The notes under the pieces: generated by a model
Database searches by the model: none
What the model was told of the DNA's origin: nothing
The model's input: the letters and a program-made list of their open reading frames with translations, nothing else
Assembly: GCA_030620095.1 (NCBI GenBank)
Contig: JAUTXW010003387.1
Coordinates: forward strand, 1 to 64,000
Direction of reading: 5' to 3'
Source: Kuschelorhynchus macadamiae
Taxonomy: Eukaryota > Arthropoda > Insecta > Coleoptera > Curculionidae
DNA length: 64,000 nt
Shown here: positions 44,985 through 55,129 of the stretch, one piece after another
Layout: every line of letters starts with the position of its first letter
Position numbering within the stretch: the first letter of the stretch is position 1
Made by a program: the position numbers and the translations under genes

Positions 44985-45930
44985 TGTTTTACCCCCTTAA
45001 GAGTAGAATCTCGAAATGTCTAGAAATCTATTTTTAGATAATTGTTTTTGACAGCAAATGACGAAAAAAACCGTTTAAAAAAATTGTATAGGAACAGAGA
45101 TATAGTAAAAGAGTAACATAATTCACACCTTTTACCCTAAGGGTCATATTTAAAAAAAACATTTATTGCTGGATGCCTACGTTATAATAGAAAACACTTA
45201 AAATTTCATTTTTTAATTAAATGAAATAAAAAAATAAAAAAATTTGCCCTTTTAAAGGTGGAATTTCAAAAAATTCTACAATATTTTTTAGATAACTATT
45301 TTGGGCAGCCATTAATAAAAAATACACTCAATCTAAATCACTAAATCTCATTTAGCTAAGGAGATATTGTAAAAAAAGCCACTAATGAAACAATGGTTTT
45401 AAAAAGTTAATACTTAATTAAGACGTATTATAAAAAAGTAAGAATATATTTTACCCCCTTAAAAATGGAATTTAGGAATTGATTTGAACATTCTTAAATT
45501 ATCGTTCGTTGGCGCAAATTTTGTTTACATATACATAGATACACACATTCATACAGATATCAAACATTTTTGTTCTAAAAAGATATTATTCGTATTCTAG
45601 GGACTCTAAAACGTCGATTAAACCCAACTTATATTTTTTAGAAATTTTATGCGATTTCAATACTTAATCTATATAGCGTACATAGCGTATTAAAAACACT
45701 GCTGTTATATAGGGTAATAAATTTATTCGCTTAAAGAGGAATTTTAAAAAATTCTTAAATTTATATTTGGATAATTATTTGTGAAACCCATTGAGGAAAG
45801 AATGGTCGTAAAATCTTTTTTAGGTAAAGGGAAATTGTAAACAACGTATAGACATATTTCACCCCTATAATGGCTAAATTTTGAAAAATCCTCCCTTAGT
45901 AGAAACATATGTTATATAAGAAAATCCTGT
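44985..45930 (+). repeat. Degenerate tandem-like units with ACCCCCTTAA motif
   Basis: Near 44992, 45130, 45245, 45451, 45719 and 45869 the pattern (ttttacccccttaa, aatttcaaaaaattct, tttttagataatta) recurs in degraded form with irregular spacing. ggatgcctacgttataatag occurs at about 45172. No coding content. Confidence 0.55.
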
Positions 45931-46579
45931 TCACAATTCCAAGTTTTTAGGCCCGATTATTTCAAAAGTAGTTATTACTTTGTCCGACTTTAGAAAATTA
46001 AAATTATTACACCCTTACATATCTTAAGATCTATGTATCTATATTTTAAGATCTCTGTATCCAATTTCTTTCTTTACCTCGTATATTCGAATGTTTTCAT
46101 ACATATATATCACCCTGTATATACACAGATATAAATTAAATTAAAAATTTATAATATTAATGATCCATTGTAATCTTAACATTCCTTAAAAGGAATTCTG
46201 AGAAACCTAAAACTGGGAGAATACTAGAATCTTCTCGAATTGTGATACCCATAATATCGTCAGTGTTCTCCATATTTATTGGCCATTGTTGTTTACAAAA
46301 TAATGTAAATTCGAAATTAATATTTTTATTCGTATACGCCCTAAATCGCAATAGCTACTTAACACTTCATCGGCATCGTGGCTTTGAATTCCTGACTTAA
46401 ATAAGTAGCCCCTTTCCCGCTTCTACCCACGTTCGATGAGAGGTGATCGTCGATATACATTAAACATTTGGCGCTGAGCTCGTGAATTAGTAGAACGTCT
46501 GTTATAAAAGGGTTTTTGCACGTCTTTCTCGTATATAAAGTCAATGTTAATAGCAATAATTTTCGTTACTTGGCCAGGA
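45931..46579. other. Unassigned; two small minus-strand ORFs
   Basis: ORFs at 46157-46351 and 46359-46556 (minus) are 64-65 codons, lie in different frames, and have no motif I recognise. They may be antisense to a mariner-type relic that continues to 47010. Confidence 0.4.
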
Positions 46580-47010
46580 AAAATCAGCGATAAGAGAAGG
46601 TGCTTTCCAGGAACGTTTGGTTGGGCGTTGTATGACTTAAAATCATGGGTCCAATATTTTTACATCGGCCATTAATTAGCGAAACATATTTGGAATTTCT
46701 TGAAAACAAAATCGAACATTATATGAATAATTTGCAGCAAATCTAGAATCTAATTTCCTGACAAGATGGCGATTCTGTCCATAATTCAAGAGTTGTGGAA
46801 CCCAGCGAGGTCGCCTAACCTGAGTGTGGCTAGAATTTTTTATATGGGGTTATCTAAAAGAAAAAGTGTATGCAACTTCTGTAACATTACTAGAAATCTG
46901 ATATTGATATAATCTCAGAAGAGCACAAACCTGCTCACAAAAAAATATCGAGAAAATCATATTGTGTCAAGCACAAGGCGGCCAACACATATAGGGCATA
47001 CTTTATTGAT
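46580..47010 (+). pseudogene. Mariner-type transposase C-terminal relic
   Basis: Plus-strand fragments such as RSPNL-like sequence near 46810, FFIWGYLKEKVYATSVT (about 46840-46885) and QAQGGQHI near 46975 follow the order of insect mariner/DUF4817-type C termini (SPDLTPLDFFLWG, then LKxxVY). Frames are heavily broken. Confidence 0.5.
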
Positions 47011-47080
47011 AGTATTTAGTAAATAGAATCTCCCATCTAACATGGTGGATAATTCCTGAGATAATCCGCTTTTAAATGGG

Positions 47081-47083
47081 TCA

Positions 47084-47129
<46 letters not shown>

Positions 47130-47152
47130 TATATATACCAGTATAGTGTGAT
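47081..47152. repeat. (AT)n tract inside a small inverted repeat
   Basis: About 41 bp of AT repeat (47088-47128) is bracketed by TCACACTAT (47081-47089) and ATAGTGTGA (47144-47152). Confidence 0.8.
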
Positions 47153-47442
47153 TAACCGAATAATGTTAAATTCTAATAAAATTCAGGTGAATATATTTAC
47201 TCATTTTTAGCGGAGCCCAGAACATGCCTTACTTGAGCACTGCAAGTTGCTGGGATTCTTTTTTACTATATTTTGTTTGTGTGTTCTGTTAGTCTATAGT
47301 TTATTGATTTATTTGTATTGTTAGATATAAGTTTTTTAAAACAATATAATAATTGAATTTTGAATCAATTTACCACGTTGACAAATAAATAAATAAATAA
47401 ATACAGTTTAATTGGATCTCCTATTGATGATTTGACTCCAAA

Positions 47443-47617
47443 CAGTGACGTAACCCCTGCAGGATATAACAAAGGACCCCCTATATGCACATACAGAAAG
47501 AAATAGATGGCTAAAAAAAACATTCATAATTTTGTATAATCCTTTCATAACTAGCCAAAATTAGTGCCAGAAAATAACTGACGGGGGACCTTTATCAGTA
47601 TAGTAGTTACGTCACTG
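47443..47617. mobile_element. Small TIR element (MITE), 175 bp
   Basis: CAGTGACGTAAC (47443) is complementary to GTTACGTCACTG (ends 47617). Inside, AAAGGACCCCC pairs with GGGGGACCTTT. CAGTG ends suggest hAT, but no clean 8-bp duplication is visible. Confidence 0.6.
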
Positions 47618-48934
47618 CCAAGAAAAATACCACCTTCTGAGTCTTGTCTTTATTAAGCAAGTGTTTATTTGCACTGAACCAGCTGGGCCTCATCTGTTCC
47701 CCTTTGTATACCTTGTGCATCATCGGTTCTCCTTTGTACATATTCACCAGATTTTCCTGTCAGTGATATTCTGGTTTCATGTATAAAAAGGGTATAATTA
47801 GCACGAGTCTACTTTAGATAAATCACTTATCAAAATATTCAGCAACGCCTATTTTACCTCCCCGAAAATTACAAGTAGAATGTGTGAAATCAGTTTTAAC
47901 CACTAAAACCAAAAACAACTAAATCTTGATCAGTAAACCAATGTTCTGTTAAATATAAAATATTAATATTAACGTATCTTATTCAGCGCTGATTTTATGT
48001 TCAGATTTAATTATATTTAAAGAGATGTCCCAAAGTGGCAGTTTATCCCTAGTCTTACCATGTTTAAAAAATATATCACTATTACATTCAATAATGAAAG
48101 TTAGCTTCTAGAGCAGTCTTTGTCAGCACTTCAAATAACAAGCCAGAGGGATACAGCTGATATTTTTTATCTTCAGTTTTTCGCATAGGCAGATATTTTA
48201 TCGATTTGTTTTTATAAAATGTATTGTTTTCAGTGGTCGTTTCGGTCGCTAGTCCTAACACCAAAACCCAGATCTGAGATTTTTCAACATTCAATCCAGC
48301 AACACCTGGTCGGTCTTCTTTCATTAGAGTTATTCTACTAAGCGGATTTCATTTATCGCCTCCATTTGAATTTCGACATTATCTGATGAGTGAGGATAGG
48401 TTTTATGTTCTTCCTAATTTAGGCTCCCTCAATTTAAAATCTTGAAATATAACAGCCTTTTTTTTGAAAACAGGAAACACACCTCTTGAGTTAAATCTAA
48501 GAATCAATAGCACCCTGTAATACTGGTGTGGAATATAGTAGTTACACCGATATCAGTGGAATGACATGTGCCACACCTTTGTTATCTATCATATAGATAA
48601 GTCAAAGTCAAATTAAGCTAGGGTTGTTAAGTGGTATTAAAATTAGATTCACCTTCAAAAATATGTATCCATTATATTTTGAAAAGTGGTCAGCTTAAAC
48701 ATTATCAGCATATATATTATTGAAATGGAGAACAAATAATTACACAATTAACAACATGATAATATATTGAATAAATATGTAACTTATTTATTCCTGATTT
48801 ATAGAAAAATTGTTATAGTTTTCAGAAAACCTGATAATTTAGACTACATCAAATTAAAAGTGCTATTAAATAAGATGATTTTCCTTATAGGAAAGGTTTC
48901 TGGTGGTGAAATATACGTGAACATTTTGTATGTA
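47618..48934. other. Unassigned DNA with one small minus-strand ORF
   Basis: The minus-strand ORF 48088-48324 (78 codons) has no motif I recognise. A short tandem pair of about 28 bp (ttctcctttgta and ttcccctttgta types) lies at 47695-47745. No exon of the SPP gene was recognised here. Confidence 0.4.
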
Positions 48935-49871
48935 TAGTTAACGTCAGATAAATCCGTACGGCATCAAATCAGTATAACCTCATTTTATGATATTTTGGTA
49001 ATACGGACTTTTATTTTCACCTGTTACTTAGTTACAACCATGTTGATTGAGTGGTTTTAAAGGTATATTAACGTTTATTACGTAACTGAAGGATTTGTTT
49101 TATATTAGGTTACTTTCAAAGATATATATTAAATTCACTAATACCAAAATTAGCATACAATTCCAACTTTTGGGGAAATAAAAAAATACCTGGGCCCTGG
49201 GCGCTTATATAAGCCCAAACTCTGACAGAAGAACAGCCACTAATTTGTTTGTTTTGAGTGTAATTTGGATCATACCGAGAATTTGGAGGTCGGTAGACGC
49301 GAATTTACCAATTACAAGTAGACTGAAATACTTTTTCGTCAAAAAATATCACCTTTTACCAAAAATCTGCATTTTGCGGCAAATATTCTAAAGCAAACCC
49401 GACCCCTTAGTTCTTTATCACTTGACTTTAAGAAAGGTTTTGGGGCAGCTGCTCTATTTCCTATGCTGGAACATTGTATTATATGTGCACGTCGATACAG
49501 CCTTTTCAAATGGATTTTGTCTTTCGCCGATCTTTCCAAGGTTTGTTCCTCACGTCATTTTTTTACGATTCATATGATTCCCTGAGTAGTGATCTTAGCT
49601 ATACCAAAATAATTGGCAACTCTCCCGAGACACCAGCCTTATTCTATTAGTGTAATTATGGCAGTTTTTGTAGCAATACTTGAACGTAGCATATTTTGTG
49701 CTATTATTTTAAAGTTCACAAAGCAAGACTGGTATCAAAAAACAATAAATGTCAATAATTAATCATGTGTTGTTATAACTGTCAAATGCGAAAGGTAATT
49801 CAGGTAAATAAAGACAAAGTACAGTTTCCAGTGAAGTAATTCAGCCGTACGGATTTATCTGTCGCCAACTG
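48935..49871 (-). mobile_element. Tc1-like element with degraded transposase
   Basis: The ends share CAGATAAATCCGTACGGC (48945) and its complement (ends 49861), extend outward to TAGTT and AACTG, and are flanked by TA on both sides. The minus strand (about 49330-49700) gives Tc1-like relics: KTAIITLIE, an HTH stretch NYFGIAKITTQ in another frame, then NRAAAPKPFLKSSDKELRGR in the frame 49339-49539. Only about 0.94 kb remains, so the catalytic part is mostly deleted. A near-palindromic GGGCGCTTATATAAGCCC lies at about 49199. Confidence 0.75.
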
Positions 49872-49962
49872 TACAAGTCAGTTTGGGTGCTACAAATGGA
49901 GAAAAGATCATAAGAACAGCAATATACTTATAGCAAAATGTATACTTAATGTAAAAGCTTAC
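49872..49962 (-). other. Intron sequence next to the SPP exon
   Basis: Begins with the GTAAGC donor on the minus strand (49957-49962). The Tc1-like relic sits about 90 bp into this intron. Confidence 0.6.
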
Positions 49963-50132
49963 CTTAATACATGAGTCAGTGCTAATATACCCAGGAAGAA
50001 GAAGTAGCCCGTTAACAATAAATTGATATACTCCTTGGAAAACAGCTTGAAGACTACATACAAGGCAAAAAGGGCACATGATGCCATTAGTGGAAACATG
50101 GCAGCGTCTTTTTTAGTCATTTTTTCTGGCTT
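49963..50132 (-). CDS. Signal peptide peptidase (HM13/SPP), one internal exon
   Basis: The minus strand from 50132 to 49963 is open in one frame. It is bounded by TTTTTTAG (acceptor) and AG|GTAAGC (donor). It encodes about 56 residues: KPEKMTKKDAAMFPLMASCA, LFALYVVFKLFSKEYINLLL, TGYFFFLGILALTHVLR. This matches the conserved early region of signal peptide peptidase, including the FSxEYINLLL segment and the hydrophobic FFFLGILAL membrane helix. The enzyme is an ER-membrane aspartyl protease that cleaves leftover signal peptides. The catalytic YD and GLGD exons are not in the window as far as I can see, nor is the first exon. The 170-bp length and intact splice sites argue for a real host exon, not a retrocopy. 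It implies that surrounding DNA on both sides is intron. Confidence 0.88.
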
Positions 50133-50140
50133 CTAAAAAA

Positions 50141-50865
50141 TATTCCATCTGATGACTTTATGCTTTTTGATACAAATTCTTAATAAAAACTAAAGATAAT
50201 AGTTATCCTTATTAAATCTTAGCAAACCACTTATATTGAGTCAGATAAATAAAATATAGCAAATGCATTTACTATATGCAAACAATATTGAACAAAAAAA
50301 AGTTTATTTAGATTTTCTATCGTGCTAATTTTGAGTCGAAAATGAAATGGGATTGTAACTCAAATACTTCATTAATATGGGTGATGCAAAAAAGAGAAAT
50401 CTAAAAAAGATTAAATTTTCGTTTTTTCGATACACCCCGTAAAGTCTGAAAGATATTTAAATTAAATTCCTTGTTGTGTAACTTTATTTCTCTTAGATTT
50501 TATTGATATTTTGAGTGGCTTTAAAGTTTGAAGTTCGGATGGAATACCAAAGTTACAGTACAGAATGAGAAATTTGACTTTGTTGAAAAAATGGCTAGTG
50601 ACAACGTTGTAAAAAGTTCGGGAGGGTTAAAACCCTAAAAAAATAGCACAATGAAGATTTTTCTAAAACTTATTTAATTACCTTATTGATACTGCTCATG
50701 AAAAAACGTGTATCAAATTTGATTTAACACTCTTTAGAAATTTATAAGGTATATAAAAAACCTAAAAATATTAAATTTTCAACTCTCAAAAATGAAAGAT
50801 TTGCGGACCTCTGTTTATGGACTTGTTTTCTTATTTTTAAGAAATAAATCATCTCCCAAGTTTTA
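50141..50865. other. AT-rich, probably intron of the SPP gene
   Basis: No coding signal. Its position upstream of the SPP exon on the minus strand suggests intron. Confidence 0.45.
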
Positions 50866-50873
50866 GAGATGAA

Positions 50874-51407
50874 CAGTGGCGGCTCGTTAAAATGGCTATT
50901 TATTTTTAACCCTTTTATGAGATTAATTATACATAGCTTTGGAGCGTTTTTTAATACTTAGGGGAAATAATATGAATTTATAAGATTTTAAATATATTTT
51001 TTGTTCTTAGAAATTATGTAGCTATATCTTAAAGGTAATTTCGATTCGATTCGATCGATGCAAAACTGCTTCCGCCTCCGATGACCCGAAACGCACTAAT
51101 TTACATTAATTCTATAACAAGCGAACCGCTCTCATCTCTATTTGGCAAGGATATTTACCATTGCGTTGCCATAGCAACTGCCGTAAACAAATCTAAGCGC
51201 GAAAGCCGGCGTGCGGGGCGAGTCTGGGAGGAATTTGTTACTGCTGATTGTGATTCCTCAACGGGTTGCTTTTATGAAAGTTTTATAAATAAAAATGTAG
51301 ATTATAAAATGCTTAATATTTTAAAAATATTTTTATTTGTAAGTAAATCGATTGGAAAATGTAGGTGAAGCGGCGCTTCACCCTTGTCTCCTGGCGAGTC
51401 GCCACTG
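50874..51407. mobile_element. hAT-type MITE, 534 bp
   Basis: CAGTGGCGGCTCG (50874) pairs with CGAGTCGCCACTG (ends 51407) with one mismatch. The flanks GAGATGAA (50866-50873) and GAAATGAA (51408-51415) match at 7 of 8 bases, the hAT duplication length. The left end matches the terminus at 24201, so the two belong to one family. A 95-codon ORF inside has no known motif. Confidence 0.85.
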
Positions 51408-51415
51408 GAAATGAA

Positions 51416-51890
51416 TTAACTTACAAACTGTATATGAGTATTTGTTAAGTTTAAGAACAATTTAAATTTTTAGTAGGCAATTATTTATACAAATATTTTT
51501 ATTCAAATGGAATACAAATATAAATTATAGCATTGGGAAAGACAGTACTTTATTAGTATCCGGTCATAACAATCGGATAATAATTCGGTTTATTATTAGT
51601 ATATTATAAGTATTCCCTTTTCACATTCCCAATTTCTATTTTTTACAGTGCTGCTCTTTTAATACTCCTCCCCTTTTTTTCGAAGTAGGAAAGTGATTTT
51701 AAATTTGAAACAATTCAATAACAGACTAAATGCCCCATTTTATGACTGGGAGTGATTATCAGAACGATTTTGGGACTTCCAAGTACTGTGTCTTGTCGAA
51801 ATTTGTTTATTAAACTAAAAGTTTTGTTCTTGAGATGCTTATCTATATATTTAAAAATAAAGATACATTTTCAGTTAATAGACTTCTTCT
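51416..51890. other. AT-rich DNA, no feature recognised
   Basis: Nothing recognisable between the hAT MITE and the 3' end of the RTE LINE. Confidence 0.5.
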
Positions 51891-51942
51891 TTTTCTTCTT
51901 CTCCAGCCTTTTAATTCATCCACTCCTGGACATAGGCCTTTC

Positions 51943-53790
51943 CTAATTCTTTCCACTGTTTTCTGTCTTGTGCTTTCTGGTGCCAGTCTCTGCTTGCTGT
52001 TTTCTTGATATCATCTCCTCTGGGTTTACTATGTTTAGCCTCTCTTGGTCGCCATTGTATGATTCGTAGTGGCCATCTTCATACTGTTGTCTTGCGACGT
52101 GCCCAGTCCATTGCCATTTAAGTTCAGCAATCCTCCTAATGACGTCTGTAACCCCTGTTCTTCGTCGGATCTCTTCGTTTCTGATTCTCTCCCTCAGAGA
52201 CACCCCCAACATTGATCTTTCCATTGATCTCTGCATCATTCTCTCATTGTTGGAGTTTTTCTGCGTTAGGCATGTTGTTTGCAGTCCGTATGTAGTAACT
52301 GGTAGGACACAGGCATCGAATACTTTTCTTTTTAAATTGATTGGTATACTGCTCTCTCTCAGCACGAAAGAGAGTTTTCCAAATGCTGTCCAGGAAAACT
52401 GTATTCGTTTGGTAATTTCCCTGTACTGGTTTTCCTTTCCAAGAGTGATTGTATGGTCCAAACAATTGTATTCCCTGATGTTTTCAATGTCCTCATCCTC
52501 AATCGATATATGTGTGTTTTCTGGGCTCATTATTTTTGTTTTGGAATAATTCATTCTGAGGCCAACCTGTTTTGACTCATCGCTTAGTTGTTGAAGCATT
52601 ATTTCTAATTCGTTTATGTCACTTGATATTAGTACGATATCGTCTGCAAATCGGAGGTGGTTAAGATATACTCCGTCAATTTTAATTCCTTTCTCTTCCC
52701 ATGGTAGTTTCTTAAAGATGTCTTCGAGTACCAGAGTAAATAGTTTTGGCGATGTCGTGTCCCCTTGACGAACGCCCCTCTCTACCTTGATTTTGTTCGT
52801 TCTTGTTTCCTCGTCTATTTTGATGTGAAGAGAAGCATTATGGTAGATATTTTCGATAAGTGTACTAATCTACTGTCAATTCGTGCACGGTCCATGGCCA
52901 TCAGTATGTAACCAATCTCGACTGTATCAAACGCCTTTTGGAAGACGATAAAGGCTAAATGTATTGGTACATTGTATTCTGTGGTTTTTTCTATAAGAGT
53001 TCTTATTGTTTGCAAATGGTCGATTGTGCTCAAGCCTTTTCGGAAACCAGCTTGTTCTACAGGTTGGTATATGTCGAGTTTTGATGTAAGTCGAATTAGT
53101 GATAATTTTTGTGAAAAGCTTATACAATTTAGTTTTCGATATTTGCTGAATCTCCTTTCTTGAACAGTAAGATAATTTCCGCATCTAACCAGCTTTCTGA
53201 GACTTTTCCTTCTAGTAGGCAATTATTAAAAAGCACACAGATACTTTTTTCTAGCACTGGTCCTCCAAATTTCAACATTTCAGCTGTGATTCTATCTTCA
53301 CCAGGGCTCTTGCCGTTTTTCATGTGTTTCAGGGCTTTCTAAATTTCTCCTGGTGTGATGTCTAGGATTTCTTCTGATCCAGGATTCAATACTTTAGTTC
53401 TTACTCCCATATTCGGTGTTGTTGATGAGTAAAGCTTAGTATAGAATCTCTCTATTACATTGACCATTTCTTCTTTGTTGGTTACGACTACTCCGTTTTC
53501 ATTCTTTATTTTGTTTAGTTGTGTTCTTCCTGTTGATAATTTCGATTTAAGTACTATCATATTACTATTCTGTTCAATTGTGTTTTTAATGAACTTTGTG
53601 TTGTGTGCTCTTAGGTCTTTTCGTATTTCTAGAGAGACTACCATCCTTTTAATACTAGAAACAAAAATCGTTTTAGAGCTCCACGGAATAAACTTAATGT
53701 TTATGGAAATATGCCAGTTTTTTTGGGACTCAAGCTGTATAAGTTTCCAGAACATTTTAACACCCCTCGGTCGCTCTCGCAAATCAAAAA
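51943..53790 (-). pseudogene. RTE-type LINE reverse transcriptase pseudogene
   Basis: Minus-strand segments in order: EEMVNVIERFYTKLYSST (about 53450), KNGKSPGEDRITAEMLKFGG (about 53300), VEQAGFRKGLSTIDHLQT (about 53050), GVRQGDTTSPKLFTLVLE (about 52760), RFADDIVLISSD with the catalytic box (52637-52655), MNYSKTKIM, then a long C-terminal frame (51943-52599) with RRTGVTDVIRRIAELKWQWT and GHVARQ. This is the usual order of RTE-type ORF2. The endonuclease is missing at the 5' end (5' truncation near 53800). At least four frame breaks occur. The 3' end at 51890-51940 is AGAAGAAG-rich, as RTE tails often are simple repeats. Confidence 0.85.
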
Positions 53791-53799
53791 TAAAATAAA

Positions 53800-54119
53800 C
53801 AAATTTCTTTTAGTACAAAAGTGCAGTGCGTGAAAAGCGATTCATCCTCTGAAGATTATTCGACTTCGGGTTAGTTTTTCTTTTTTAGCTTAATCAGGGA
53901 TTGTCAGAAAATTGTAGGTTGGGATATGGTGCGATAATCCCTAAGACAGAAAAAGCGTGCGTTTTTTCATGTCATTCCTACAAAATATAAAGAAATGATT
54001 TTAGGGTAACGTGCGTTGCTCCTAAAGCTAAAATCGAGCGCTTTTTTATCTAAATATAAACAATTATAAAATATGAGATCGGGCGATCTCATTTGAGTAG
54101 AATCTTAATCAGCCGGGTT
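53800..54119. other. Junction region with a 20-bp palindrome
   Basis: 54073-54092 reads ATGAGATCGGGCGATCTCAT, with 9-bp arms around a 2-base centre. It may be part of the 5' end of the DIRS element. A fragment near 53851 (gaagattattcgactt) resembles the DIRS 3' repeat. Confidence 0.45.
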
Positions 54120-54960
54120 TAAGTGGCTATATTTTTTCAGAGTACGAGGCAACTTCTCACAATCCGGACATTTCAGAGGTCACAGTATATGATCCAGAGG
54201 TACGTGATACACTTTAGGCTTAAGACCAGACTCGGGGGACAATGTAGGAAAAGACTTGCATGAGGAAATCGTTGTTCGCTGGAACAGCCTTTAAAAAAAA
54301 GTTTTAACTAAAGAACACTGAGAAGAATTAATGTCAAAGTATAAGATACCTGCAAATTCTAGGGCTCTACATCCTCCCCAGATAAATAATGAAGTACAAC
54401 CATGCCTAGTAAAGTCGGTTCTTGAACATGATCGTTTTTATAAAAGCGTTACAACAATTAGCTCACCGTCTATCAGCAGTAGGGACAGTTATCGAGGCTA
54501 TGATGCCTAACAAAGTGCTAGCCGATAGCATGAGATCATTGGCGGAAGCCTGCCAATTATTTTAACGTCCATCGCGGACTTTCAATTCACCGTAGATTTA
54601 AAACCACATTTAAATCCGGAATGCAAGAAAGTCGTAGACAACTTGGAAACTGATGACTTAACTGACTGAAAACTTACAAAATTTGCTGAAACAATGAAAA
54701 ACGAACAAGTTATAAAAAAGGCCAGTGCTGGCTTTAAGAAAAATACTTGGCAACCCAGTTATTGAAGACCTTCAGGTTCGGGAACAGCAAGTAATTATCA
54801 TTTAGACTACCGGCGCGAGCCTCCCAGAGAGAAAATGAAGGAGAAAAGGGAGAAGGAAGAAAGGAAACCATCAGTACGTCCGAAGTATTACCAGAAAGAC
54901 AGCAGAAAATATCACCGCCAGGAATAGACAGGGAGGAACATGTGAGTAACTACGCTGGTA
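54120..54960 (+). pseudogene. DIRS gag-like pseudogene
   Basis: Broken plus-strand frames include SKYKIPANSRALHPPQINNE, of the type 'KYxxPxNxxxLxPPxxNxE' I recall from DIRS Gag proteins, then DFQFTVDLKPHLNPECKKVV. The C-terminal part is basic (RREKMKEKREKEE-like). Several stops. The call rests mainly on position and the PPxxN motif. Confidence 0.55.
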
Positions 54961-55129
54961 GACTATCGAGATTTCTACATGTTTGGAAATATATCACGAA
55001 ACAATGGGTCACCGAAATTAAAATAACTTTTATTAAAAAACCTGAGCAGCGTTTTGAATCCTCTGTACAAATAGGTGCTATTTAAGAGTGTCATTCTTCC
55101 ATAGGACAATTTATATCATCTCACTTTGT

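Noticed and set aside
47780..47800. TATA-like box (gtataaaaag) as a host promoter
   Set aside because: AT-rich background gives many such strings, and no gene start or coding exon follows on either strand.
52139..52549. 136-codon plus-strand ORF
   Set aside because: Antisense to the RTE reverse transcriptase C-terminal frame on the minus strand.
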